A stretch of 64,000 nucleotides of DNA from Vibrio cyclitrophicus (GTDB lineage: Bacteria > Pseudomonadota > Gammaproteobacteria > Enterobacterales > Vibrionaceae), in contig CP065366.1 of NCBI GenBank assembly GCA_023206055.1, positions 186,001-250,000 on the forward strand. Reading direction: 5' to 3'. The stretch's first letter is position 1. Each line of letters starts with the position of its first letter. Under the pieces are notes generated by a model. It worked only from the letters and a program-made list of their open reading frames with translations. It had not been told where the DNA came from and made no database searches. Below, in pieces: positions 53,518-62,574 of this stretch. The position numbers and the translations under genes are program-made.

Positions 53518-55608
53518 CTAAGCCTTGGAATAAACATCGCGCTCGCCTAGCCAGCGGTTGATGATCGCCTTAGCATTATCTGGGTAGCTATCGTGAATAT
53601 GACGCGCAATACGCTGCACTTCAGGGATCAAACGTTGGTCTCGTACCAAGTCAGCAATCTTAAAGTCTGCCAAGCCCGTCTGCTTAGTGCCAAGCAGCTC
53701 ACCGGGCCCTCGAATTTCTAAATCTCGCTGTGCAATGACAAAGCCATCGTTACTTTCACGTAGCACACCTAAGCGTTTCTGAGCGGTTTTAGACAGTGGT
53801 GAGTGATACAGCAATACACAATGGCTTGCGACCGAACCACGGCCGACACGGCCTCGTAGTTGGTGCAGTTGTGCAAGGCCAAGACGCTCTGGGTTTTCGA
53901 TGATCATTAAGCTCGAATTCGGTACATCCACGCCTACTTCAATCACGGTAGTCGCGACCAACAAATGCAGTTTGTTCTCTTTGAATTCCTGCATCACAGC
54001 TTGTTTCTCAGCAGGCTTCATTCGGCCGTGCACGAGACCAATTTTGACGTCAGGCAGTTTGTGTTGCAGCTCTTCAGCGGTATCAGCCGCAGCTTGAGCT
54101 TCTAATACTTCGGACTCATCAATCAGCGTACATACCCAATAGGCTTGTTTACCTTCATTGAGACACGCATTTTTCACACGTTCGACAATGTCATCCCGCT
54201 TGGTATCAGGAATTGCCACGGTTTGAATTGGTGTTCGACCCGGTGGCAACTCATCAATAATTGAGGTTTCGAGGTCGGCATAGGCCGTCATCGCTAACGT
54301 TCGTGGAATCGGTGTTGCCGTCATGACCAATTGGTGTGGGTAATAACCTTGCTTTGCACCTTTCTCACGCAACTCTAATCGCTGGTGGACACCAAATCGG
54401 TGTTGCTCATCAATGATCACTAAACCAAGGTTTTTGAACTCGACATGCTCTTGGAATAGCGCATGAGTACCGACCACCATTTGTGCTTCACCACTGGCAA
54501 TATGAACGAGCTCGGTTTCGCGAGCCTTGCCTTTGAGTTTACCTGCTAGCCACCCAACTTGAATGCCCATCGCCTCAAACCAGTTAGCAAAGTTGATCGC
54601 GTGTTGTTCCGCGAGCAATTCGGTGGGTGCCATTAGCGCAACTTGTTGACCGTGTTCGAGTGCGCGAACAGCCGCAAGCGCAGCGACCAAGGTTTTACCT
54701 GAGCCTACATCGCCCTGAACTAAACGCATCATTGGGTGCGGTTTTTCAAGGTCAGCTTCGATCTCCTTGGTTACTCGTGTTTGTGCATTGGTTGGTGAGA
54801 ACGGTAACTGAGCGAGTAGCTTATCTTTAAGTGCATGTACTGGAGGAAAAGGCATCGCTTTGTCTTGTTGCCCCTTACTACGAACAGACAGCATCGATAA
54901 GTTCTGAGCCAGTAGTTCTTCCATAATCAGGCGTAGCTGCGCAGGGTGTTTACCCTCATCAAACAACTCTAGGTCAATACCTGGAGGCGGCCTGTGAATG
55001 GTATGCAGTGCTTGTGCGAGGGTAATTTGGTGATCGTATAAACCTGATGGTAGCAGCTCATTCACCGCGGCTTTGTCGATCAGTTCTAATGCTTGGTCGG
55101 TGAGGTTACGCAGCGTGACTTGCCTTAACCCCTCGGTGGTTGGATACACCGGAGTCAGATTGGCTTCAACATCTGGTTGTTGCCTAGGCGCAAAGAATTT
55201 GTAGTCAGGGTGGACGATCTCAAGCCCCATATTACCGCGCTTGATCTCACCGTAGGCATGCACTTGTTTGCCTTCGGCAAAGTTATTCTTCATACCAGCG
55301 GTGAAGTTGAAAAAGCGCAGAGTAATGGTGCCGTTACCATCACTGATTTTTACCGCCAACATCTTACGTTTACCGAAAATGGTATCGACGTGCATCACCT
55401 TGCCTTGCACAGCAGCCCAAAGGCCAGCGTGCAGTTTGACGATTGGATAGATGCGAGTTCTATCTTCATAGCGTAAAGGGAGGTGAAATAGCAGGTCTTG
55501 TACGTTGTTAAGCCCAACCTTCTCCAGTTTCTCTGCGACTTTAGCGCCGACTCCAGATAAAGAGTTGAGAGGGATAGCAGATAAAAGCTGTGACATAACA
55601 AGGCTCAT
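53518..55608 (-). CDS. recG: ATP-dependent DNA helicase RecG
   Basis: Remodels stalled forks, R-loops and Holliday junctions. The N-terminal wedge/OB domain (about 60-160) binds the junction. Helicase motifs are Walker A GDVGSGKTLVA, DEQH box IIDEQHRFGV, motif III TATPIPRTLA, and QLRGRVGRG near the end. Length 696 (E. coli 693). The start may be the ATG at 55608 or, four codons later, the one at 55596; neither has a strong ribosome site. E. coli has trmH between spoT and recG; here that position holds repeats. Confidence 0.97.
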   Translation of the reverse strand: MSLVMSQLLSAIPLNSLSGVGAKVAEKLEKVGLNNVQDLLFHLPLRYEDRTRIYPIVKLHAGLWAAVQGKVMHVDTIFGKRKMLAVKISDGNGTITLRFFNFTAGMKNNFAEGKQVHAYGEIKRGNMGLEIVHPDYKFFAPRQQPDVEANLTPVYPTTEGLRQVTLRNLTDQALELIDKAAVNELLPSGLYDHQITLAQALHTIHRPPPGIDLELFDEGKHPAQLRLIMEELLAQNLSMLSVRSKGQQDKAMPFPPVHALKDKLLAQLPFSPTNAQTRVTKEIEADLEKPHPMMRLVQGDVGSGKTLVAALAAVRALEHGQQVALMAPTELLAEQHAINFANWFEAMGIQVGWLAGKLKGKARETELVHIASGEAQMVVGTHALFQEHVEFKNLGLVIIDEQHRFGVHQRLELREKGAKQGYYPHQLVMTATPIPRTLAMTAYADLETSIIDELPPGRTPIQTVAIPDTKRDDIVERVKNACLNEGKQAYWVCTLIDESEVLEAQAAADTAEELQHKLPDVKIGLVHGRMKPAEKQAVMQEFKENKLHLLVATTVIEVGVDVPNSSLMIIENPERLGLAQLHQLRGRVGRGSVASHCVLLYHSPLSKTAQKRLGVLRESNDGFVIAQRDLEIRGPGELLGTKQTGLADFKIADLVRDQRLIPEVQRIARHIHDSYPDNAKAIINRWLGERDVYSKA

Positions 55609-55670
55609 AAACGTAAGAGAGATAATCTATTCAAGCATTTTACTGGATTTTTGTACAGGGTAAAGCGTAA

Positions 55671-55893
55671 GAGCAGATTTGGGATGCGGGTAAACGAGAT
55701 ACGAAAGGATAAGAGCAGATTCGGGATGCGAGTAAACGAGATGAGAAGAGATTAAGAGCGGATACGGGATTCGAGTAAACGAGATTCGAAAAGACTAAGG
55801 GCAGATGCGGGATACGGGTAAACGAGATACGAAAGGATTAAGAGCGGATGCGGGTAAATGAGTACGATAAAACAGGGCAGTACAAAAAATTAA
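55671..55893 (+). repeat. Tandem array of about 43-bp units
   Basis: Four contiguous units of 42, 43, 43 and 43 bp (55671-55712, 55713-55755, 55756-55798, 55799-55841), then a degenerate fifth. Each follows GAGCRGAT, a GGGAT, and then the core GTAAACGAGAT and a GATTAA-type end. The units differ at about 5-8 positions, so the array is not recent. No spacers, so not CRISPR. The core also occurs at 18931 and 19159. Confidence 0.9.
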
Positions 55894-55928
55894 AGCAGAC
55901 TCGAAATACGAAGAGTTGAGGTGGTGAA

Positions 55929-55986
55929 AAGCTTTTGCTCTTCGCATCTCGAGACTCGTATCTCTCATCTGCTTTTTAATCTGCTT
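55929..55986 (-). repeat. Inverted copy of the tandem-repeat unit
   Basis: Read on the minus strand this has AGCAGATGAGAGATACGAGT, then CTCGAGATGCGAAGAGC, closely resembling one unit of the array. With the forward array it could form a long hairpin in a transcript running from spoT toward recG. Confidence 0.75.
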
Positions 55987-55992
55987 CTAGAT

Positions 55993-58119
55993 CTAGTTCT
56001 TACGACGTCTTACTTTTAGCGCGTGTGGCATCACACGGAGCTTTTTCATAATACTTGCAAGGTGAACACGATCTTTGGTGGTCAGCAAGATAGTCACTGT
56101 GTACAGGCGTCCATCTCGTTCTTCGGTTGAAATACCGTGAATGTTTGAGCCCGTTTTAGAGATAACGTTCGTTAACTCAGCCAGCGCACCTTGGTGGTTC
56201 TGCAGATCGATCTGAAGTTCAGCCGTGAACTCTTGATCGTAATCGTCAGACCATTCTACCGCCATGTATTTGTCTGGTTCTTTTTGGTAGCCACGAACGT
56301 TTGGACACGTTTCGCGGTGAACCACAAGGCCACGACCTGGGGATACATGGGCAATGATGTGATCGCCTGGGATCGGGTGACAACAATTAGCGAAAGTCAG
56401 TAGTAGACCCTCAGCACCACGGATAGGCAATTTCTTCCTTGGTGTGTCGCTGTTGTTTATCACTTCTGTCAGTTCGTCAGCATCACCTAATAGGCGACGA
56501 GCAATGACGATACTCATCAATTCGCCAAGACCAATCGATGCTAGCAAGTCTTCAACGCTTTCTAGGCGTAGGTCAGACAATACGTGCTCGAGGTTCTCTT
56601 GGCCGATATCGGCAATAGAGTGTTCACCAAGTGCATGATTCAGTAGACGGCGACCTAGCGTAATAGACTCTTCACGACGCATGGTTTTCAGAACCTGACG
56701 GATCTTAGTACGTGCGCGTGAGGTCACTACGTAGTTGAGCCATGCAGCATTCGGACGTGCGCCCGGAGCACTGATGATCTCAATGGTTTGACCGTTCTTC
56801 AGCGATTTGCTAAGTGGATAAGGGTTCATGTCTACACGAGCACCTACACACATGTTGCCGACATCGGTATGCACCGCGTAAGCAAAATCGACCGCTGTTG
56901 CGCCCGCAGGAAGTTCGACAATGCGACCTTTTGGCGTGAACACAAAGATCTCATCTGGGAACAGATCTGATTTAACGTTTTCAATGAATTCGAATGAGTT
57001 ACCTGCGCTTTGTTGCAGCTCAAGTAAGCTCTGCATCCAACGTTGTGCTTTAACCTGTGCGGTTGTCCCGTTACTGCTGCGCGAGCCATTACCTTTGTAA
57101 GACCAATGCGCCGCGACACCTTTATCTGCCATTTGCTCCATATCTTCAGTACGGATCTGGACCTCAACTGGCACCCCGTGAGGGCCGATCATTGACGTGT
57201 GCAGAGATTGGTAGCCGTTGGCTTTTGGTACCGCAATGTAATCTTTCATGCGGCCAGGGCGGGGCTTGTACAGGCTGTGAGCTTGACCAAGTACGCGATA
57301 ACAAGTATCTGGTGTATCAACCACGACGCGGAAAGCGTAGATGTCCATAATGGTGTGAAAGCGCTGTTCTTTGGTTTTCATCTTGTTATAGATGGAGAAC
57401 AGATTCTTTTCACGACCAAGTACGCGAGCAGGTAAACCGACTTCTTCAAGGCGGCCTTCGATTTCGCTATGGATACGTTGGATCATCTCCTTACGGTTAC
57501 CACGCGCAGCTTTCACTACGTTTTTCAGTACGCGATAACGGTTCGGATAAAGGGCTTCGAAGCCCAACTCTTCTAGTTCGGTCTTGATGTTATGAATACC
57601 AAGACGGTGAGCTAGCGGAGAATAAATTTCGAGGGTTTCACGAGCAATACGACGCTTTTTGTCAGGACGAAGAGCCCCAAGCGTGCGCATGTTGTGAGTA
57701 CGGTCAGCTAATTTGATCAAGATAACGCGGATGTCTTGCACCATGGCGAGAACCATCTTACGGAAGTTCTCTGCTTGCGCTTCTTTGCGATCACGAAATT
57801 TAAGCTTATCCAGCTTAGATACACCATCAACCAATTCAGCAACGGTATTGCCGAACTTTTCCTCTAGATCTTCTTTAGTGACATCACAATCTTCGATGAC
57901 GTCATGAAGCAAGGCTGCTTGTAGGGTTTCGATATCCAGACGCATTTCTGCCAGGATTCTTGAAACAGCAACAGGATGGATTATGTATGGTTCACCCGTT
58001 GAACGGGTTTGCCCTTCATGGGCGTCTCTCGCTACCACATAAGATTGACGCAGAGCCTCAATTTGAGGCTCTGTTAGGTATTCTTGGGCAACGTCTTTGA
58101 GGCTATCGAATAGATACAA
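55993..58119 (-). CDS. spoT: Bifunctional (p)ppGpp synthetase/hydrolase SpoT
   Basis: Sets stringent response alarmone levels. The HD hydrolase domain (about 25-180) has HPVAVSRILAEM, LLHDVIEDC and the catalytic KLADRTHNMRTL. A synthetase domain (about 195-370), TGS (about 390-450), a conserved Cys/helical region and a C-terminal ACT domain (about 630-700) follow. Length 708 (E. coli 702). Downstream of rpoZ and gmk on the same strand, the conserved gmk-rpoZ-spoT operon. Confidence 0.98.
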   Translation of the reverse strand: MYLFDSLKDVAQEYLTEPQIEALRQSYVVARDAHEGQTRSTGEPYIIHPVAVSRILAEMRLDIETLQAALLHDVIEDCDVTKEDLEEKFGNTVAELVDGVSKLDKLKFRDRKEAQAENFRKMVLAMVQDIRVILIKLADRTHNMRTLGALRPDKKRRIARETLEIYSPLAHRLGIHNIKTELEELGFEALYPNRYRVLKNVVKAARGNRKEMIQRIHSEIEGRLEEVGLPARVLGREKNLFSIYNKMKTKEQRFHTIMDIYAFRVVVDTPDTCYRVLGQAHSLYKPRPGRMKDYIAVPKANGYQSLHTSMIGPHGVPVEVQIRTEDMEQMADKGVAAHWSYKGNGSRSSNGTTAQVKAQRWMQSLLELQQSAGNSFEFIENVKSDLFPDEIFVFTPKGRIVELPAGATAVDFAYAVHTDVGNMCVGARVDMNPYPLSKSLKNGQTIEIISAPGARPNAAWLNYVVTSRARTKIRQVLKTMRREESITLGRRLLNHALGEHSIADIGQENLEHVLSDLRLESVEDLLASIGLGELMSIVIARRLLGDADELTEVINNSDTPRKKLPIRGAEGLLLTFANCCHPIPGDHIIAHVSPGRGLVVHRETCPNVRGYQKEPDKYMAVEWSDDYDQEFTAELQIDLQNHQGALAELTNVISKTGSNIHGISTEERDGRLYTVTILLTTKDRVHLASIMKKLRVMPHALKVRRRKN

Positions 58120-58158
58120 ATTAAAGGCCCGGAAGGTTAATTAGTTCGAATAACGCTA

Positions 58159-58431
58159 TTAACGAGTGTGAGCGATGCTGCTTACTGCTGCAAGTTCAGC
58201 CGCTTCTTGCTCTTGTTGCTCTTGACGCTCACGAGCATCTAGTACGTCTTTAGTGATAAGACCTTCTTCGATTTCGCGAAGAGCGATAACCGTTGGCTTA
58301 TCGTTTTCTTCAGGCACTAGTGAATCTTTACCGCCAGTTTGCATTTGACGTGCGCGGCGAGCCGCAATAAGAACTAGGTCGAAACGGTTGCCAACTTTTT
58401 CAACAGCGTCTTGAACAGTTACGCGTGCCAT
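58159..58431 (-). CDS. rpoZ: RNA polymerase omega subunit
   Basis: Small subunit that stabilises RNA polymerase and forms one ppGpp site. The conserved start ARVTVQDAVEKVGNRFDLVLIAARRAR and the TVIALREIEEGLI segment are present. Length 90. Lies 39 bp before spoT. Confidence 0.97.
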   Translation of the reverse strand: MARVTVQDAVEKVGNRFDLVLIAARRARQMQTGGKDSLVPEENDKPTVIALREIEEGLITKDVLDARERQEQQEQEAAELAAVSSIAHTR

Positions 58432-58547
58432 GAGGACTCCAAATAGTAATTAACTAATAAATTTTTGATGACGAGAAAGTATACAAGTTTAACTAGAGAC
58501 TTTCTAGTTCACCGTATACTTATCTCAATGGAAAATCCAGTTCTAGA

Positions 58548-59171
58548 TTATTCCGCTAGTAGTGCTGTAAGCATGCCGCTGTATTTAGCTGCTTGCTTAT
58601 CTTCTTTTAAGCGCTCCGCACGAATGATAGCTCTGAAGTCCATTAGGGCTGCATCAAAGTCGTCATTCACGATCACATAATCATATTCTGCATAGTGAGA
58701 AATCTCTGATTTTGCTTCGCTCATGCGTTTCGCAATAACTTCGTCGCTGTCTTGACCACGAACATTCAAACGACGCTCTAGCTCACCATTTGATGGTGGA
58801 AGAATGAATACACTCTTCGCTTGAGGCATTTGTTCACGGATCTGACGAGCACCTTGCCAGTCGATATCTAGGAATACATCGATACCGCGGTTTAGGTTTT
58901 CTTCAATCCATACGCGTGAAGTACCGTAGTAGTTGCCGAACACTTCAGCGTACTCTAGGAATTCACCTTTAGTAATAAGGTCTTCAAAATGATGCTTCTC
59001 TACGAAGTGGTAGTGAACACCATTTTCTTCACCAGGGCGCATACCGCGAGTGGTGTGTGAAACAGATACCTTCATTGCGTAGGTTGGATTGGTTTCTAGC
59101 ATTGCTGAGATCAAGCTCGACTTACCTGCGCCACTAGGTGCAGATACGATGTAAAGAGTACCTTTGCCCAT
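58548..59171 (-). CDS. gmk: Guanylate kinase
   Basis: Phosphorylates GMP to GDP. P-loop SAPSGAGKSSL (about 9-19), GMP-binding SHTTRGMRPGE and DIDWQGARQI. With the ATG at 59171 the protein has 207 residues, identical in length to E. coli. The frame extends 44 codons further, but that extension has no similarity to the family. Confidence 0.97.
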   Translation of the reverse strand: MGKGTLYIVSAPSGAGKSSLISAMLETNPTYAMKVSVSHTTRGMRPGEENGVHYHFVEKHHFEDLITKGEFLEYAEVFGNYYGTSRVWIEENLNRGIDVFLDIDWQGARQIREQMPQAKSVFILPPSNGELERRLNVRGQDSDEVIAKRMSEAKSEISHYAEYDYVIVNDDFDAALMDFRAIIRAERLKEDKQAAKYSGMLTALLAE

Positions 59172-59514
59172 CTGTATATTTCCACTGTTGGTTGGATTGA
59201 GTGAAGGCAATAAACCGACACTATAAAAGATAGCACTGACTCTAATTGTTGTTCCGTTGGTTACGTCTATTAAAGGGATAACGAGTAAAACTAATAGAAG
59301 CAACTGGTGAAAATTAGGTCAGAAAAATGGAGGCGAAGAGTAGCATATTTAGATGATTGAGAACAACTGGCTTGATCGTTATTTATTAGCGAATGATCTT
59401 CTCAAAGATCTTTGTATAAATGTAATCATTCACCATCTGTACTTTTTTATGTGATCTGTACAAAATTTGTTGAAGTTTTAATCTCAAGCCTTACAATCCG
59501 CGCAAACGATTAAA

Positions 59515-59581
59515 TGCTGTATATGTTTGATGAAATGGGTCAAATGTTTCTACTACCGAGCCTACCTTGGTAACTACAGTT
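59515..59581 (+). ncRNA. Purine riboswitch, guanine type
   Basis: All parts of the purine aptamer can be placed. P1 is CTGTA / TACAG. P2 is TTTGAT / GTCAAA with loop GAAATGG. J2/3 contains TTTCTAC. P3 is ACCGA / TTGGT with loop GCCTACC, whose CC can kiss the GG of the P2 loop. The specificity base just before the 3' strand of P1 is C (59574), which marks guanine or hypoxanthine rather than adenine binding. It lies about 75 nt before a purine permease. I did not resolve the expression platform. Confidence 0.88.
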
Positions 59582-59654
59582 TTTAGTGTAGAGACCTCTC
59601 TATTCTCACAGCATTTGAATCACCAAATTCTTAATTTATTGCAAAGGTTTTGTT

Positions 59655-61025
59655 GTGAGTACCGATTCCACCCTGAAAGCCCAGAACACCTCTGGCTCGC
59701 TTGATTCGATGTTTAAAATCACTGAAAGAAAAACCACGATTGGCACTGAGCTGTACGCGGGTTTCATTACTTTCTTGGCAATGAGCTACATTCTGGCGGT
59801 GAACCCTGCAATTTTGGGTGATATTCCAGGCATGGATAAAGGTGCCGTGTTTACTGCGACGGCTTTGTCTGCGGCAATCGCAACCCTGATCATGGGTATT
59901 TGGGGTAACTACCCAGTAATGCTTGCGCCAGGCATGAGCATGAACGGCTTCTTCAAAGGTTTGTTGCTAAGTGGTTCGGTAGCTGTGCTTTGGAATGAGG
60001 CGCTGTTCGGCATCTTCCTATCAGGTATCCTGTACCTCGCGTTCTCGTTAACCAATATTCGTAAATCGATGATTGAGTCGATTCCTGAAGATTTGAAGTT
60101 GGCGATTACCGTGTCTCTTGGATTGTTCATCGCTTTCTTGGGTCTTAAGAATGCGGGCATCATCGTTTCTAACCCATTTGTATTGGTTGGCTTAGGTGAT
60201 ATTTCCGATCCAAAAGTGATCATCGCTTACGTGAGCATCTTCATCGCACTGGGTTGTATGGTTCGTGACATCAAGCTAGCAACCTTCATCTCGTTCGTTT
60301 CTGCTATCGCGCTGACCATTCTTGCTGATGTATTCATGGGCACATCAAACGCACCAATCCCAGACCAATTTTTTTCTATGCCACCAAGCATGGCAGGCAG
60401 CTTCGGCGCTATCTTTGATTTCTCTGCTTTCACGCCTGAAAAAATGTTCGATCTATTGTTCATTGTACTTATCTTCCTGATTGTCGATTTCTTCGATGGT
60501 TTAAGCACGATTGTTGGTGTTGGACGTGATGCGGGTATCATCGACAAAGACGGTAAGGTACCAAACGCGAAATCGGCACTAGTAGCAGATGCGGGCGGTA
60601 CTGTGATTGGTTCGATCCTTGGTACCACATCGATCACTGCTTTCTCTGAGTCTGGTATTGCTTCTTCTCAAGGTGCGAAGACGGGCTTAGCGGCAGTGAT
60701 GGTTGCAGGTTTGTTCCTAATCTCGCTTTTCCTATACCCAATCTTCTCTATCTTCTCAGCGGCTATGGTTGCACCGGCGATGGTCGTGGTGGGTATCTAC
60801 ATGGTTGGCCGTCTTGGTCAGATTAACTGGGAAAAGAAAGAGTCTCGTATTGCGGCTTTCTTCACCATCATGTTTACCGTTTTAAGCTTCTCACCAGCAA
60901 ACGGCATGGCGATGGGTTTCATCAGCTACGCATTTACGATGGTTGTTGCGGGTAAGCGCAAAGAAGTACACCCGCTTATCTACGGACTGTGTGTGGTGTT
61001 CTTAACTTACCTGATTCTACTTTAA
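59655..61025 (+). CDS. NCS2-family purine (guanine/hypoxanthine or adenine) permease
   Basis: Inner-membrane nucleobase:proton symporter of the AzgA-like branch. About 12 membrane helices in 456 residues. Typical segments are GTELYAGFITFLAMSYILAVNP, MLAPGMSMNGFF, DFFDGLSTIVGVGRDAG and GTTSITAFSESGIA. The GTG start at 59655 has AAAGG 7 nt upstream. The preceding riboswitch suggests repression by guanine or hypoxanthine and supports one of these as substrate. Confidence 0.92.
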   Translation: MSTDSTLKAQNTSGSLDSMFKITERKTTIGTELYAGFITFLAMSYILAVNPAILGDIPGMDKGAVFTATALSAAIATLIMGIWGNYPVMLAPGMSMNGFFKGLLLSGSVAVLWNEALFGIFLSGILYLAFSLTNIRKSMIESIPEDLKLAITVSLGLFIAFLGLKNAGIIVSNPFVLVGLGDISDPKVIIAYVSIFIALGCMVRDIKLATFISFVSAIALTILADVFMGTSNAPIPDQFFSMPPSMAGSFGAIFDFSAFTPEKMFDLLFIVLIFLIVDFFDGLSTIVGVGRDAGIIDKDGKVPNAKSALVADAGGTVIGSILGTTSITAFSESGIASSQGAKTGLAAVMVAGLFLISLFLYPIFSIFSAAMVAPAMVVVGIYMVGRLGQINWEKKESRIAAFFTIMFTVLSFSPANGMAMGFISYAFTMVVAGKRKEVHPLIYGLCVVFLTYLILL

Positions 61026-61068
61026 GGCTAATTAGCCACTAAGAAGTCGCTAAGTAAAAGACAAACAG

Positions 61069-61099
61069 ATGGCTCTGCAGTGAATGTGGGGCCATTTTT
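61069..61099 (+). terminator. Intrinsic terminator of the NCS2 permease gene
   Basis: ATGGCTC pairs with GGGCCAT (one G-T pair) around a 13-nt loop, followed by five T. Confidence 0.8.
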
Positions 61100-61220
61100 G
61101 TATCTGTTGCTTGTTTGGCTCACGTTTAATTGAAGGTGTTATCCTAAACTTGAGAGTACGCGACTTATATTGATGCATGCTATTGTAGAGACTGGATTAA
61201 TTATTTTTTGAAGAGTGACT

Positions 61221-61646
61221 ATGCCTTCTCACTTACCTAAGTCTTTTAGTAAGCCTTTCCTTAAGGTTTTCCACATTCTTGAAGCCGTTCTATTGGTGGC
61301 GATCACACTGGCGACACTGTTTGCCATGATGGAAGAGTTCATGCACGTCTTTGCGGAACGTCGAGTGCAACTGACCGACATTCTTCTGATGTTTATCTAT
61401 TTAGAAGTGTTGGCGATGGTTCAGCAGTTTGTGATGAACGGTAAGATTCCAGTACGATACCCGATCTATATCGCGATGATGGCGATTGCTCGTTACATCA
61501 CTTTGGGCATGAAAGAACTCGATGCGGTATTGATCGTTTGGTTATCTTTAGCAGCATTTATCTTGGCCGCGGCAACATTGTTGATTCGTGTTGGACACCA
61601 TTATTGGCCATATGTAGACCTTAGAACCAAGCAGCCAGATGAGTAA
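61221..61646 (+). CDS. psiE: Phosphate-starvation-inducible protein PsiE
   Basis: Small inner-membrane protein of unknown biochemical role, induced by phosphate starvation in E. coli. Four membrane helices (about 17-40, 53-72, 80-98, 103-124) in 141 residues. Conserved parts are LEAVLLVAITLATLFAMMEE, IYLEVLAMVQQF and RYITLGMKELD. I use the ATG at 61221 rather than a GTG two codons earlier. No Pho box noticed. Confidence 0.9.
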   Translation: MPSHLPKSFSKPFLKVFHILEAVLLVAITLATLFAMMEEFMHVFAERRVQLTDILLMFIYLEVLAMVQQFVMNGKIPVRYPIYIAMMAIARYITLGMKELDAVLIVWLSLAAFILAAATLLIRVGHHYWPYVDLRTKQPDE

Positions 61647-61674
61647 CACTTTGAAGGTTAAGGTTTTATAAATG

Positions 61675-61701
61675 AAGCCCAGCGATATCGTTGGGTTTTT
61701 T
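61675..61701 (+). terminator. Intrinsic terminator of psiE
   Basis: AAGCCCAGCGA pairs with TCGTTGGGTT (one G-T pair), followed by six T. Confidence 0.85.
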
Positions 61702-61749
61702 ATTGGGTTGATTGAACAAAAAAACATCAATTCTTTCAAATAAAGCTTT

Positions 61750-61956
61750 ACAACCCGGCTCAGATCACCAAGAATGGCGTCGCTCTGTTTTCAGAGTTAT
61801 TAAATGAAACATCCAGTTGTAAAGTAAAACCCTTAGTATTGCTTCATTGTTATTCTCAGTGTTTCCCTTGGCTTCATAGATACATTAAATAATTCAAGCT
61901 TTCAGCGCATCGCACTTTTGGCGATTAATTTTTTATTTTTATATAAGGGACACATC
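61750..61956 (+). other. Leader and promoter region of the cold-shock gene
   Basis: About 200 bp, AT-rich near the end, with an AAGGGA ribosome site 6 nt before the ATG. Cold-shock genes usually have a long structured leader, and the space would allow one. I did not identify a definite promoter or cold box. Confidence 0.45.
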
Positions 61957-62169
61957 ATGTCTAACAAAACAAACGGCGTAGTAAAATGGTTTAACGAAGA
62001 GAAAGGTTTCGGTTTCCTAACTCAAGACAACGGCGGCGCTGACGTATTCGTTCACTTCCGTGCTATCGCATCTGAAGGTTTCAAGACTCTTAAAGAAGGC
62101 CAACAAGTGTCTTTCGAAGTAGAGCAAGGCCAAAAAGGTCTTCAAGCTGCAAACGTTGTAGCTCTATAA
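61957..62169 (+). CDS. Cold-shock protein (CspA family)
   Basis: Small nucleic-acid-binding protein acting as an RNA chaperone. The single OB fold has RNP1 KGFGFL and RNP2 VFVHF. Length 70. The ATG at 61957 has a good ribosome site; upstream codons encode an unrelated hydrophobic stretch. Which csp paralog it is cannot be told from sequence alone. Confidence 0.95.
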   Translation: MSNKTNGVVKWFNEEKGFGFLTQDNGGADVFVHFRAIASEGFKTLKEGQQVSFEVEQGQKGLQAANVVAL

Positions 62170-62181
62170 GATTTTAAGTCG

Positions 62182-62207
62182 GCGCAGGTTGCATTAGCAA
62201 CTTGCGT
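62182..62207 (+). repeat. Stem-loop just after the cold-shock gene
   Basis: GCGCAGGTTGC pairs with GCAACTTGCGT over 11 bp (two G-T pairs) around ATTA. There is no T run after it, so it is more likely a 3' end-protecting hairpin than a stand-alone terminator. Confidence 0.7.
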
Positions 62208-62435
62208 CACTTTCCCTGCTTAATCTTCACTTTCTATACCTCTTCTGCTTTAGCTTCTATCTCCTGTTTAAAAATTTTCATTTCCCTCTGAAATACCCTT
62301 AATACCCTTTTACTCTCGTTATCCCCATTGTTTCGTTATACCCACAACTTCGTTACCCCCTTATCGTAATCTACAATCTATACTTCGTTCTAAGCTACTT
62401 CTCCGGTTCAACTCTCTGATCTCCGATTTCTGTTC
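62206..62435 (+). promoter_or_regulatory. C-rich, G-poor tract, probable Rho loading region
   Basis: About 230 nt of almost pure C/T/A with only about 7 percent G on the plus strand. No gene lies in it. Unstructured C-rich, G-poor RNA is the recognised signature of Rho utilisation sites, and the cold-shock gene lacks an intrinsic terminator. Confidence 0.55.
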
Positions 62436-62469
62436 ATTGACTTACGGTGATTGGCATTATTGTATCCAT

Positions 62470-62496
62470 AAAAAAAGCCCCTAAAACTAGGAGCTT
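62470..62496 (-). terminator. Intrinsic terminator of yicC
   Basis: On the minus strand AAGCTCCTA pairs with TAGGGGCTT (one mismatch) and is followed by seven T, about 80 bp after the yicC stop. Confidence 0.85.
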
Positions 62497-62574
62497 ATCT
62501 TGATCTAATCACACTGTTAGTTAATCAACACTGTTTCAGCTAATGGCTATTCACAGCGTGTTACTGACAAACTG

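Noticed and set aside
55671..55841. CRISPR-like periodic repeats
   Set aside because: Units are contiguous with no unique spacers, they diverge from each other, and no cas genes are nearby.
58465..58680. Plus-strand open frame of 71 codons near rpoZ
   Set aside because: It is antisense to the end of gmk, lacks a ribosome site and shows no family features.
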